64,000 nucleotides of DNA. Source: Klenkia soli. GTDB lineage: Bacteria > Actinomycetota > Actinomycetes > Mycobacteriales > Geodermatophilaceae. Position numbers and translations under genes: made by a program. The DNA lies in NCBI RefSeq assembly GCF_900103975.1, contig NZ_FNIR01000002.1, positions 62,001-126,000 on the forward strand. The letters are read 5' to 3'. Below are positions 16,138 through 24,163 of this stretch, in pieces. Numbering within the stretch: the first letter of the stretch is position 1; each line of letters starts with the position of its first letter. Under the pieces are notes generated by a model. That model made no database searches. It was not told the DNA's origin and saw only the letters and a program-made list of their open reading frames with translations.

Positions 16138-16880
16138 AGCCCGCCCGCCCGCAGGTCCTCGACGCAGGCGGCCCACGGGCTGGTGGGGTCCTTCGGGCGG
16201 CGGGTGTGCCCCCGCAGCGCACCGCGGGGCACTGGCCGCCCGCGCCGTCCCGGCGTCCCGCGCCACCAGTCGGCCAGCAGCTGGGCCTGCTGCTCCAGCC
16301 CGTAGGCAACCAGCGGTCGCACCGGCAGGTCGTAGGCGTAGGCGTCCCGGCCCGTCGAGTGCCGCACCTGGGCGAGGACGGCCGTGGTGACCCAGCTCCG
16401 CCGGCTGGCTGCCGCGTGCACCTGGCAGGTGTGCACCAGCTCGTGCAGGAACGTGTGCGGGTCGGTGCCCACCGGGTCGGCGTACAGCTCCGGGCCCAGG
16501 TTGACCGTGATCGCGCCGTCCCAGCGCGGGAAGACGAACGGCCGCCCGCCGGCGCCGATCGTGTCGGTGACGACCAGCCGTCCCCGGGGCGGCAGCGCGT
16601 CGCCGAGCAGCTCGGTGCGCGCCCATTCGTGCTCGACCGCGGTCATGCCCCGCTCGCGCGAGCGCAGCGCGGCCACCCCGGAGGCGAGCACGGCCAGCAG
16701 CGAGTTCTCCGGCCCGGCGCCCCACAGCAGGCCGTCGGCGATGCGCGCCCCGGCGGCGGGGGACCCGGTGGTGACCAGCGAGCCCAGCACCAGCCCGGCG
16801 CCGGTGACCACCCCGGCCGGGTGCAGCGCCGTGCCGACGGCCCAGGCCGTCGTCGTGGCCAGGACCCCGGCACGGTTCAC
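16134..16880 (-). CDS. Hypothetical protein with HExxH motif
   Basis: 248 residues from GTG 16880. The N-terminus has hydrophobic segments (AGVLATTTAWAVGTALHPAGVVTGAGLVLGSLVTT). A zinc-metallopeptidase-like motif FLHELVHTCQVH lies at about residue 135, followed by AYAYDLPVRPLVAYGLEQQAQLLADWW with a possible third ligand (Glu of LEQQAQ). This resembles DUF4157-like or similar HExxH proteins, but no family is certain and protease activity is unproven. The C-terminus overlaps the stop of the small convergent gene. Confidence 0.7.
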   Translation of the reverse strand: MNRAGVLATTTAWAVGTALHPAGVVTGAGLVLGSLVTTGSPAAGARIADGLLWGAGPENSLLAVLASGVAALRSRERGMTAVEHEWARTELLGDALPPRGRLVVTDTIGAGGRPFVFPRWDGAITVNLGPELYADPVGTDPHTFLHELVHTCQVHAAASRRSWVTTAVLAQVRHSTGRDAYAYDLPVRPLVAYGLEQQAQLLADWWRGTPGRRGRPVPRGALRGHTRRPKDPTSPWAACVEDLRAGGL

Positions 16881-16989
16881 CGGCTGATCGTGGCAGGTCC
16901 GACCACCCGGTCCGGTTTCCACCCCCGGCCGGTCCGGGCAGACCCCGGAGGCAACCGCACCACCCGCGCACCACCACCGAGGAGCACCC

Positions 16990-17160
16990 ATGAGCAGCAC
17001 GGACGACGACGGCGTGCGCTTGGGCGCCGACCTGGACGACCGCGGCACCCGCACCGGGGACGCCCCCGTCCGGCTCGGCGACGACCTGGACGACCGCGGC
17101 CAGCACGCCCCCCGCTCCGCCGAGGACGGCCCCGACCGGGACGACGAGGTCGCCGGCTGA
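16990..17160 (+). CDS. Small acidic protein with internal repeat (56 aa)
   Basis: 56 residues, strongly acidic. Two near-identical units, VRLGADLDDRG and VRLGDDLDDRG, are separated by a short linker. GAGGAGCACCC precedes the ATG. Not recognised; the repeat and the good ribosome site argue for a real gene. It is divergent from the HExxH gene and ends 7 nt before the convergent azoreductase. Confidence 0.6.
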   Translation: MSSTDDDGVRLGADLDDRGTRTGDAPVRLGDDLDDRGQHAPRSAEDGPDRDDEVAG

Positions 17161-17167
17161 CCGGGTC

Positions 17168-17812
17168 TCAGCCCAGCGCGCGGGCCAGCTCCTGCACCCG
17201 GGTCGTCGCGGCGACCCGCTGGGCCTCGGCGTCGCCGGCGAGCGGTGCCATCGCCGGCACCCGGCCGGCCAGCGTCAGGTCCAGCGTCACCACCTCGACG
17301 TGCATGCCGAAGCTCTGGCCCAGCACCTGCGCCAACGGCGGGACGGTGTGGTCCAGGCCGGCCGTCGGTCCGCCGGGGGCGTAGCCAGCACCCCGGCTGG
17401 ACACCACGACCGCCGTCCGGCCGGCGAGCGGCTGGTCGGTCCGGTCACCGAAGGGCACCGTCGTCCCCAGGACGTGCACGTGGTCGACCCAGGCCTTGAG
17501 CGTCGAGGGCAGCGACCAGTTGTACATCGGTGCGCCGACCAGCAGGACGTCCGCGGCGAGCAGCTCGTCCAGCAGCGCCCGCTGCACCGGGTCGTCGACC
17601 TCCGCCGCGGCCTCGTCGGCGGTGCGCAGGGGCGCCGCCCAGTGGAGCGCGGCGTGCGCCAGGTGCGGGGGCGGGTCGGCCTGCAGGTCGTGGTGGGTGA
17701 CGGTGTGGTCGGGGCCGAGCGCCCGCCAGGCCTGCGCGAAGGCGGCGGTGACCGGCCGGGACGACGACGCCCGCGGGTCGAGGGCGGAATCGAGGTGCAG
17801 CAGGTGGGGCAC
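17168..17812 (-). CDS. FMN-dependent NADH:quinone oxidoreductase / azoreductase (AzoR-like)
   Basis: 214 residues, family length. Flavodoxin-like fold: PHLLHLDSALDPRASSSRPVT is the AzoR phosphate-binding start, and GAPMYNWSLPSTLKAWVDHV (MYNFxxPxxLKxWxD) is the FMN-binding signature. Members reduce quinones and azo compounds with NAD(P)H through FMN. The start is GTG 17812 with GAGGAGT 5 nt upstream. It is divergent from the flavin enzyme MftD (122 nt between starts). Confidence 0.9.
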   Translation of the reverse strand: MPHLLHLDSALDPRASSSRPVTAAFAQAWRALGPDHTVTHHDLQADPPPHLAHAALHWAAPLRTADEAAAEVDDPVQRALLDELLAADVLLVGAPMYNWSLPSTLKAWVDHVHVLGTTVPFGDRTDQPLAGRTAVVVSSRGAGYAPGGPTAGLDHTVPPLAQVLGQSFGMHVEVVTLDLTLAGRVPAMAPLAGDAEAQRVAATTRVQELARALG

Positions 17813-17934
17813 GGGGACTCCTCGGGACGGCCCGGGCAGAACCGTGCGCCCGGGGGGTGGTGGCACTGAGTGTCACAGGGCATCCTGAGACCCACAGCAC
17901 AGTGCGGCACCGCAGCCGCCGGAGGAGGACAGCA

Positions 17935-19128
17935 ATGGCCAACCAGTGGTTCGAGACCGTCGCCGAGGCGCAACGGCGGGCCAAGCGCCGGCTGCCGAAG
18001 TCCGTGTACGGGGCGCTGATCGCCGGCTCCGAGCGGGGCTGGACGGTGGAGGACAACACCCGGGCCTACGCCGAGCTGGGGTTCGCCCCGCACGTGGCAG
18101 GCCTGCAGGGCGAGCGCGACCTGTCCACGACGGTGATGGGCCAGCCGCTGTCGATGCCGGTGATGATCTCCCCGACCGGTGTGCAGGCGGTCCACCCCGA
18201 CGGCGAGGTCGCCGTCGCGCGGGCCGCGGCCGCCCGCGGCATCACCATGGGCCTGTCCTCGTTCGCCTCCAAGAGCGTGGAGGAGGTCGCCGCGGCCAGC
18301 CCGCAGACGTTCTTCCAGATGTACTGGGTGGGCTCGCGCGACGTGCTCGTGCAGCGCATGGAGCGGGCGCGCAAGGCCGGCGCGGTCGGGCTGATCATGA
18401 CCCTGGACTGGTCGTTCTCCAACGGCCGCGACTGGGGCTCACCGGCCATCCCGGAGAAGGTGAACCTCAAGGCGGCGTTGCAGTTCGGCCCCGAGGTCGC
18501 GCTGCGCCCGCAGTGGTTGGCCACCTGGCTGCGCAGCGGGGCGATCCCCGACCTGACCACCCCGAACCTGACCCCGCCCGGGGGCACCGCGCCCACGTTC
18601 TTCGGCGCGTACGGGGAGTGGATGGGCACCCCGCTGCCGACCTGGGACGACGTCGCGTGGCTGCGGGAGCAGTGGGGCGGGCCGTTCATGCTCAAGGGCG
18701 TGATGCGTGTCGACGACGCGCACCGCGCGGTGGACGCCGGGTGCACGGCGATCTCGGTGTCCAACCACGGCGGCAACAACCTCGACGGGACCCCGGCCCC
18801 GGTCCGGGCGTTGCCGGCGATCGCCAAGGCCGTGGGCCACGAGGTCGAGGTGGTCACCGACGGCGGCATCCGCCGCGGGTCCGACGTCGTGAAGGCCCTG
18901 GCCCTGGGTGCCAAGGCCGCGATGATCGGCCGCGCGTACCTGTGGGGCCTGGCCGCCAACGGGCAGGCCGGGGTGGAGAACGTGCTGGACATCCTCCGGT
19001 CGGGCATCGACTCCGCCGTCCTGGGCCTGGGCCACCGGGACGTGAAGGACCTGCGACCCGAGGACGTCGTCGTCCCGGCGAACTGGCCCCGCGTGCTGGG
19101 CACCGCCGACCAGAAGGACGTGGTCTAG
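17935..19128 (+). CDS. mftD: Pre-mycofactocin synthase MftD (FMN-dependent alpha-hydroxy-acid dehydrogenase family)
   Basis: 397 residues. The opening WFETVAEAQRRAKRRLPKSVYG and blocks such as GFAPHV, RDLSTTVMGQ, ISPTGVQAVHPDGEVAVARAAAARG, GGPFMLKGVMRVDDAHRAVDAG, AISVSNHGGNNLDGTPA and MIGRAYLWGLAANGQAGVENVLDILR are the MftD pattern, as I recall it from Rv0694 of M. tuberculosis. MftD oxidatively deaminates the AHDP intermediate to pre-mycofactocin. The active-site His is in SNHGGNN. GGAGGAGG precedes the ATG. The usual neighbours mftA, B, C, E and F are absent within the window, so it is either split from its cluster or a paralogue. The stop shares CTAG with the convergent gene. Confidence 0.88.
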   Translation: MANQWFETVAEAQRRAKRRLPKSVYGALIAGSERGWTVEDNTRAYAELGFAPHVAGLQGERDLSTTVMGQPLSMPVMISPTGVQAVHPDGEVAVARAAAARGITMGLSSFASKSVEEVAAASPQTFFQMYWVGSRDVLVQRMERARKAGAVGLIMTLDWSFSNGRDWGSPAIPEKVNLKAALQFGPEVALRPQWLATWLRSGAIPDLTTPNLTPPGGTAPTFFGAYGEWMGTPLPTWDDVAWLREQWGGPFMLKGVMRVDDAHRAVDAGCTAISVSNHGGNNLDGTPAPVRALPAIAKAVGHEVEVVTDGGIRRGSDVVKALALGAKAAMIGRAYLWGLAANGQAGVENVLDILRSGIDSAVLGLGHRDVKDLRPEDVVVPANWPRVLGTADQKDVV

Positions 19129-19664
19129 GAGCGGAGCAGGTCGACCCGCCAGTCGGCCTCGGGGTGCCGGCCGCCGCGCCACCACGGGCGGACCAGCTCG
19201 AACCGGCTGAGCACCCCGGCCCGGTCGGCCCACAGCAGCGCGAGGTGGTTGCCGGCCGGCGGGGCGCCGTCCAGCGCGAGCTGGGTGGTGGGCGCCTGCT
19301 GGTAGAACGCCCGCAGCGCCGCCGTGTCGGCCGGCGGGAGCTCGCCGTCGTCGGAGTGCCAGACCCGGACGACGTCGTGGTCGGTGGTGATGATCAGCCC
19401 GCTCATCGGCAGACCGAGGTTCTCGCCGCCGCTGTCGCCGACGTCGAAGGTGAGCTGCTCGCCGATCGACGCCCGCCACGGCTTCAGCTGCTCGACGGCG
19501 TGCCGGCGGACCAGCTGCCGGTCCAGGTGGGGGTCGGCCGCGCGCTGCCACCCGTGCTGCCGGTGGACCTGCTGGCTGACGGCCACCCCGGCCACCAGCG
19601 CCTCCTGCACGGCGCGCAGCAGCGGCCGCAACCGGGCCGTCGTCGCCTCCCGGGTCCCGTCCAC
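19125..19664 (-). CDS. Hypothetical protein (179 aa)
   Basis: 179 residues from a GTG. No recognisable family. It shows a helical N-terminal half (EATTARLRPLLRAVQEALVAGVAVSQQV) and a beta-rich C-terminal half (SGLIITTDHDVVRVWHSDDGELPPADTAALRAFYQQAP). No signal peptide or membrane segment. Probably transcribed after the glycosidase-like gene 28 nt upstream. Confidence 0.7.
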   Translation of the reverse strand: MDGTREATTARLRPLLRAVQEALVAGVAVSQQVHRQHGWQRAADPHLDRQLVRRHAVEQLKPWRASIGEQLTFDVGDSGGENLGLPMSGLIITTDHDVVRVWHSDDGELPPADTAALRAFYQQAPTTQLALDGAPPAGNHLALLWADRAGVLSRFELVRPWWRGGRHPEADWRVDLLRS

Positions 19665-19692
19665 CCGACGATCATGCCCGCCGGCACCGACA

Positions 19693-20607
19693 TCAGCCGG
19701 GCAGCAGCACCGTGCGCAGCTCGTGCGCGCCGTCGGGCCGGGTGATCTCGTAGAACCAGCGGACGTCGCCGCCGGGCAGCTCGACGGCGTCGGCGTACCG
19801 CAGGCCGCCGTCCGGGCCCTGCAGGTGCGGGCCGTCGGGGAGTGCCCGCCACCCCTCGCCGTCGCGGACGGCGACGCCGGTGCGCTCCTCCCAGTTCTCC
19901 GCCGCGCTCGCCCGGCCGTCGTACAGCGCCCAGTCGCCGAGGACGGCGGCGAACCGCACCCCGCGGGCGTCCCAGGTGCCCGGTGTGCCGGTGAGCGCGG
20001 TGTCCACCCAGGTCCACGCCACGCCGTCGGCGCTGACCGCGTGCTCGGTGGTCATCCGGTCGGTGGCGTCGGGGTCGTCGAGCGGGTGCACCGACGCCCA
20101 CAGGTGCCAGCGGGCCCCGTGCTCCCGGCCCTGCCCCCCGACCCCGCCCTCGTGCCGGATGACCGGGTCCTTCACCGCCGAGCCGGGCACCGGGCCCGAC
20201 CCGAGCACGGTGCGCGCGGGGGCGCCCGCGAGGCCCTCGACGGTGTCGGCCTCGAGCAGGTCGACCCGCCAGTGCTTGGTGCCCGGGGTGGCGCAGCTGA
20301 CGTAGAGCCGCCACCGGCCCTCGGGGGTGTGCACCAGTGCCGGGCGCTCCAGCGAGTCGCAGGCGAAGGACTCGCGCAGCACGGTGGCGACCGGCGTGAA
20401 GTGCACGCCGTCGGCGGACCGGGAGACGACGTTGGCGAACCCGCGGCCCTCGCCCACCGGGCGGCGCAGCCGGTGGGCCAGCCACCAGGTGCCGGCGACG
20501 AACTGGGCGCTCGGCCCGCCGGCCCACGACCCGGGTCGTGGGTCCTCGGGGGCCAGCACCAGCTCGGCGTCGGCGAGGAAGCGGTCGACGTCCACGGGCA
20601 GGGTCAC
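19693..20607 (-). CDS. Beta-propeller glycosidase-like protein (GH43/GH32-like fold)
   Basis: 304 residues. Repeated blades typical of five-bladed glycosidase propellers are visible: GTWWLAHRLR, FANVVSRSADGVHFTPV, ERPALVHTPEGRWRLYVSC, AVKDPVIRHEGG, WHLWASVHPLDDPDATDRMTTEHAVSADGVAWT and WYEITRPDG-like FYEITRPDGAHELR. Acidic residues that could be catalytic lie near VKDPV and in LERPAL. No signal peptide, so it is probably cytoplasmic. Family assignment is by pattern only. Its GTG overlaps the sulfotransferase stop by 4 nt, so the two are translated together. Confidence 0.6.
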   Translation of the reverse strand: MTLPVDVDRFLADAELVLAPEDPRPGSWAGGPSAQFVAGTWWLAHRLRRPVGEGRGFANVVSRSADGVHFTPVATVLRESFACDSLERPALVHTPEGRWRLYVSCATPGTKHWRVDLLEADTVEGLAGAPARTVLGSGPVPGSAVKDPVIRHEGGVGGQGREHGARWHLWASVHPLDDPDATDRMTTEHAVSADGVAWTWVDTALTGTPGTWDARGVRFAAVLGDWALYDGRASAAENWEERTGVAVRDGEGWRALPDGPHLQGPDGGLRYADAVELPGGDVRWFYEITRPDGAHELRTVLLPG

Positions 20608-21587
20608 CCGGCCGAGTCTGCCTCGCGGGCCGCGGCCCGGCTGGCGTAGTCCCCGCGCCCGGTGTCCCCGCGCCAGTCGTCGAAGGACTCGCCGGTGACC
20701 TCCTCCAGCAGCGCGATGTCGTCGAGCACCCGGGCCTGCACGGCCCGCCGGACCTCGACCGCCAGCGGTGGCCGCTTCGTCGCCGCGGCGTGGATCGCGG
20801 CGAGCACGGGGCGGCTGGCCTGCCGCCAGACCTGCGGCGGCACGTGCGCACCGGCAGCGGCGCCGGCCCGGGCCAGCTGCGCCAGGCGCCGGTACCGCGG
20901 GGTGTCGGCGACGTAGGGCTTGACGTTCTCCGGCGGGACGGCGCGGGCCACCCCGGTGCGGACGCCGAGGAAGTCGCTGACCCGGTCCAGCGTGCGGGCC
21001 TGCTCGGAGACGACCTCGCGGAAGCGGAGCAGCAGCAGCTGCTCGCGCGGGACCAGCGTGAGCAGGTGCTGCAGCTGCTCGCCGTACCGGCCCATGCGCG
21101 TGTAGTGCCAGAACGGGGCGTACCCGTCGGCGACCCGCTGGTCCTCCAGCTCGACGGCCCGGCCGAAGTCGGGCTCGGGCTCCAGCCCGTCCGCCCGGAG
21201 GTGCACCCAGTTGGAGATCGCTCTGTCGACCGGGTCGCGGACCACGGCGATCACCTTGACGTCGGGGACGTCGGCCACCAGCCGGCGCTGGGCCGCCCGG
21301 TCGTACAGGTAGAACGGCGTGCTCTCGCCCCGCACGGCGTCGGCGGGCGCCCGGTCGAACAGCGCCAGGTAGCGGTCGCGGCGCCAGACCCACTCCTGCG
21401 CGCTGTGCGCGTCGCCGGGCCCGCGCTGCGCGGCCGGCGGCGGCGGACGCCCGTCGGTCAGGTAGAACTTCGGCTCCTTCACCGGCGACAGGTACAGCTC
21501 CGGGTGGGTGGCCAGCGCCGCGTGCAGCGCCGTCGTCCCCGCCTTGGGGGCGCCGGCGATCACGAACTGCGGCAGGCGGTCGGTCAT
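20604..21587 (-). CDS. PAPS-dependent sulfotransferase
   Basis: 327 residues. Sulfotransferase fold with the 5'-phosphosulfate loop IAGAPKAGTTALHAALATHPEL near the N-terminus and the 3'-phosphate motif VKVIAVVRDPVDRAISNW around residues 115-135. KEPKFYLTD is typical of bacterial carbohydrate/lipid sulfotransferases. The acceptor is unknown; coupling to a glycosidase-like protein suggests a glycan (inference). The ATG overlaps the stop of the winged-helix gene (ATGA). Confidence 0.9.
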   Translation of the reverse strand: MTDRLPQFVIAGAPKAGTTALHAALATHPELYLSPVKEPKFYLTDGRPPPPAAQRGPGDAHSAQEWVWRRDRYLALFDRAPADAVRGESTPFYLYDRAAQRRLVADVPDVKVIAVVRDPVDRAISNWVHLRADGLEPEPDFGRAVELEDQRVADGYAPFWHYTRMGRYGEQLQHLLTLVPREQLLLLRFREVVSEQARTLDRVSDFLGVRTGVARAVPPENVKPYVADTPRYRRLAQLARAGAAAGAHVPPQVWRQASRPVLAAIHAAATKRPPLAVEVRRAVQARVLDDIALLEEVTGESFDDWRGDTGRGDYASRAAAREADSAG

Positions 21588-22060
21588 GCAGGATCCAATC
21601 GGTAGCCCCGGCCGCGGACGGTGACCAGCTGGCCGGCGGCGGGGCCGAGCTTGGCGCGCAACCGGGCGACGTGCACGTCGACCGACCGGCGACCGCGGTC
21701 GTCGTCGGTGCCCCAGACCGCAGCCAGCACCTGCTCCCTGCTGCGGGTGCGGCCCCGGGCGCGGGCCAGGTCGGCCAGCACCTCGAACTCGCGGACGGTC
21801 AGCGGCAACCGGCGGCCGGCGAGGGTGGCCACGTGCGACGCGGGGTGGACGGCGAGGTCCCCGAGCTCGACGGCGTCGCTGTCGGGGGTACGGGCGGTGG
21901 CCCGGTCGAGCAGGGCCGCCAGGGGGGCCAGCTGGTCCGGGGTGGGCGGCAGCAACCGGCCGTCCTCGGTGAGCACCAGCAGGGCCACCGGGGCGGACGA
22001 GGGCGGCGGCACGACCTGCAGCCGGGGCGCGGGGACGGGGGAGGACAGGGCAGCGGACAT
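21584..22060 (-). CDS. Orphan OmpR/PhoB-type winged-helix regulator without receiver domain
   Basis: 158 residues. The C-terminal winged helix is complete: ASHVATLAGRRLPLTVREFEVLADLARARGRTRSREQVLAAVWGTDDDRGRRSVDVHVARLRAKLG ... VRGRGYRLDPA. The N-terminal 60 residues (PVALLVLTEDGRLLPPTPDQLAPLAALLDR) are too short for a phospho-acceptor receiver, and no phosphorylatable Asp pattern is seen. First gene of a coupled unit with the sulfotransferase and the propeller protein, and preceded by a leader peptide at 22102-22176. Its signal input is unknown. Confidence 0.85.
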   Translation of the reverse strand: MSAALSSPVPAPRLQVVPPPSSAPVALLVLTEDGRLLPPTPDQLAPLAALLDRATARTPDSDAVELGDLAVHPASHVATLAGRRLPLTVREFEVLADLARARGRTRSREQVLAAVWGTDDDRGRRSVDVHVARLRAKLGPAAGQLVTVRGRGYRLDPA

Positions 22061-22101
22061 CGGGGCTCCAGCGAGGGGTGACGGGTGGCGTGACGGAGGC
22101 G

Positions 22102-22176
22102 TCAGGCCCGACAGCTGCTGGAGCCCACCCGGACGAGGTCGACGTGCAGACGTCGGCTCAGGGTCGGGTGGCTCAC
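22102..22176 (-). CDS. Putative regulatory leader peptide (24 aa)
   Basis: GTG start at 22176. The peptide contains RRLHVDLVRVGSSSCRA at its C-terminus, the actinobacterial leader-peptide pattern RRxHVDLxRxxSxxCR. These peptides typically stand before sulfur-metabolism genes, and the near-terminal Cys is thought to link translation to cysteine supply. It lies 41 nt upstream of the winged-helix/sulfotransferase unit. No clear ribosome site. Too short to be certain alone; two further peptides of the same pattern at 35.9 and 36.2 kb support it. Confidence 0.7.
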   Translation of the reverse strand: MSHPTLSRRLHVDLVRVGSSSCRA

Positions 22177-22379
22177 GGGGAGAGTTCTACCAGCAACCCC
22201 AGTTTCTCCATCGAACCGGTAGGGATTTGCAGCACCCGGGTCCGGAGGTGCACGCTGGTGCACGTGACCCGTCCCGAGCTGGAGCCGTTCTGGCCCGGCC
22301 GGAGGTCGGACGCCTTCGACGAGCTCTGTCGGCCGGCCCGCCCCGCCGTCCGCCCGATCCAGCCCTGAGGAGCACCACC

Positions 22380-22868
22380 GTGACCGTCACCGACGACCTG
22401 CTGCAGAACAACGCCCGCTACGCCGAGTCCTTCTCCGGTCCCCTCCCGCTGCCCCCGGCCAAGCAGATCGCCGTCCTGGCCTGCATGGACGCCCGCATCG
22501 ACGTCTACCGCGTGCTCGGCCTCGCCGAGGGGGAGTCGCACGTGATCCGCAACGCCGGTGGCGTGGTCACCGACGACGAGATCCGCTCGCTGGCGATCAG
22601 CCAGCGGCTGCTCGGCACGAAGGAGATCGTGCTGATCCACCACACCGACTGCGGCATGCTCACCTTCACCGACGAGCAGTTCCGCGACGGCATCGCGGAC
22701 GAGGTCGGCACCCGCCCGACGTGGGCGTCGGAGGCGTTCACCGACCTCGAGGACGACGTCCGGGCTTCACGGCAGCGGATCCTCGACAGCCCGTTCATCC
22801 CGGTCAAGGACAGCGTGCGCGGGTTCGTGTTCGACGTCGCCACCGGGCAGTTGCACGAGGTCTCCTGA
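22380..22868 (+). CDS. Beta-class carbonic anhydrase
   Basis: 162 residues, the compact type (like Rv1284). Zinc ligands and the Asp/Arg dyad are visible: VLACMDARID (Cys, Asp-Arg), IRNAGGVV and HHTDCGM (His...Cys). It interconverts CO2 and bicarbonate. The GTG start is preceded by GAGGAGCACCACC. It leads a row of LLM monooxygenase genes (88 nt to the next), next to sulfur-type leader peptides. Confidence 0.93.
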   Translation: MTVTDDLLQNNARYAESFSGPLPLPPAKQIAVLACMDARIDVYRVLGLAEGESHVIRNAGGVVTDDEIRSLAISQRLLGTKEIVLIHHTDCGMLTFTDEQFRDGIADEVGTRPTWASEAFTDLEDDVRASRQRILDSPFIPVKDSVRGFVFDVATGQLHEVS

Positions 22869-22956
22869 CCCACCCGCCCGACCCACCGCAGGCGGTGCCC
22901 GGCCCCGGCGACAGCCCGGGGCCCGGGCGCTGCCGAGCCCCGTACGGAGGAAGCAC

Positions 22957-24153
22957 GTGCCCGACCCCTCGTCCCCGCTCCACCTCGTCGCCGCCCTCGA
23001 CGGCGCCGGCTGGCACCCCGCCGCCTGGCGCGAACCGGGCGCCCGCCCGACCGAGCTGCTCACCGCCGGCTACTGGACCGACCTGGCCCAGGAGGCCGAG
23101 CGCGGCCTGCTCGACGCCGTCACGATCGAGGACGCGCTGAACCTGCAGTCCGACGACCCGTTCACCCCCGACGACCGCACCGACCGCGTGCGCGGCCGGT
23201 TGGACGCCGTGCTCGTCGCCTCCCGCGTGGCCCCGACCACCCGGCACCTGGGGTTCCTGCCGACCGCGGTGGTCACCCACACCGAGCCCTTCCACCTGTC
23301 CAAGGCGATCGCGACGCTGGACTACGTGAGCACCGGCCGGGCCGGCGTCCGCGTGCAGGTCGCCGCCCGTCCGGACACCGCCGCGAACTTCGGCCGCCGG
23401 GAGCTCCCCCCGGTCGACCGGTCGACCGCCGCCACCGGGCCGCTGGTCACCGAGCTGTTCGACGAGGCCGCCGAGTACGTCGAGGTGCTCCGCCGGCTCT
23501 GGGACAGCTGGGAGGACGACGCCGAGATCCGGGACGCCGCCACCGGCCGGTTCGTCGACGTCGACAAGCTGCACTACATCGACTTCGCCGGCCAGAACTT
23601 CTCCGTCCGCGGCCCGTCGATCACCCCGCGGCCGCCCCAGGGACAGCCCGTGGTCGCGGCCCTGGGCCACGCCGAGGGGCCGTGGCGGCTGATCGGCCGC
23701 TCCGCCGACCTGGGCTTCGTCACGCCCACGGATGCCGCCGACGCCGCCCGGCTGGTGGCCGCCGTCCGCACCGAGCAGGCGGCGGCCGGCCGGTCGGAGG
23801 AGCCCGTGCACGTGTTCGGCGACCTGGTCGTCGTCCTGGACGACGACGCCACCGCGGCCGCGGACCGACTGGCCCGGCTCGACGACGTGGCCGGCGCGCC
23901 GCTGCGCAGCGACGCACACGTGTTCACCGGCACCCCGGCGCAGCTGGCCGACCTGCTCGCCGAGTGGCAGCGGGCCGGGCTGACCGGCTTCCGCCTGCGG
24001 CCGGCCGTGCTGCCCGACGACCTCGAGCGGATCACCCGCGGCCTGGTGCCCGAGCTGCGGCGCCGCGGGCTGTTCCGCACCGGGTACGAGGCCGACACCC
24101 TGCGCGGGCTGCTCGGCCTGACCCGCCCCGCCAACCGCTACGCGCACGCCTGA
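22957..24153 (+). CDS. LLM-class flavin-dependent monooxygenase
   Basis: 398 residues, TIM-barrel bacterial-luciferase-like protein. Signs: LLDAVTIEDALNLQSDD, LVASRVAPTTRHLGFLPTAVVTHTEPFHLSKAIATLDYVSTGRAGVRVQVA, and a C-terminal RRRGLFRTGYEADTLRGLLGL tail like the NtaA neighbour. These enzymes use reduced FMN and O2, often on organosulfur compounds. Start GTG. A second LLM gene follows after 10 nt, so they are co-transcribed; the pair and the SsuD-like gene at 26206 suggest sulfur scavenging from sulfonates or sulfides (inference). Confidence 0.88.
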   Translation: MPDPSSPLHLVAALDGAGWHPAAWREPGARPTELLTAGYWTDLAQEAERGLLDAVTIEDALNLQSDDPFTPDDRTDRVRGRLDAVLVASRVAPTTRHLGFLPTAVVTHTEPFHLSKAIATLDYVSTGRAGVRVQVAARPDTAANFGRRELPPVDRSTAATGPLVTELFDEAAEYVEVLRRLWDSWEDDAEIRDAATGRFVDVDKLHYIDFAGQNFSVRGPSITPRPPQGQPVVAALGHAEGPWRLIGRSADLGFVTPTDAADAARLVAAVRTEQAAAGRSEEPVHVFGDLVVVLDDDATAAADRLARLDDVAGAPLRSDAHVFTGTPAQLADLLAEWQRAGLTGFRLRPAVLPDDLERITRGLVPELRRRGLFRTGYEADTLRGLLGLTRPANRYAHA

Positions 24154-24163
24154 GGGACCCGAG

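Noticed and set aside
22258-22368. Possible 36-aa leader (HVTRPELEPFWPGRRSDAF...) before the carbonic anhydrase gene
   Set aside because: It lacks the leader-peptide pattern and a ribosome site and overlaps the carbonic anhydrase ribosome site; not strong enough to list as a gene.
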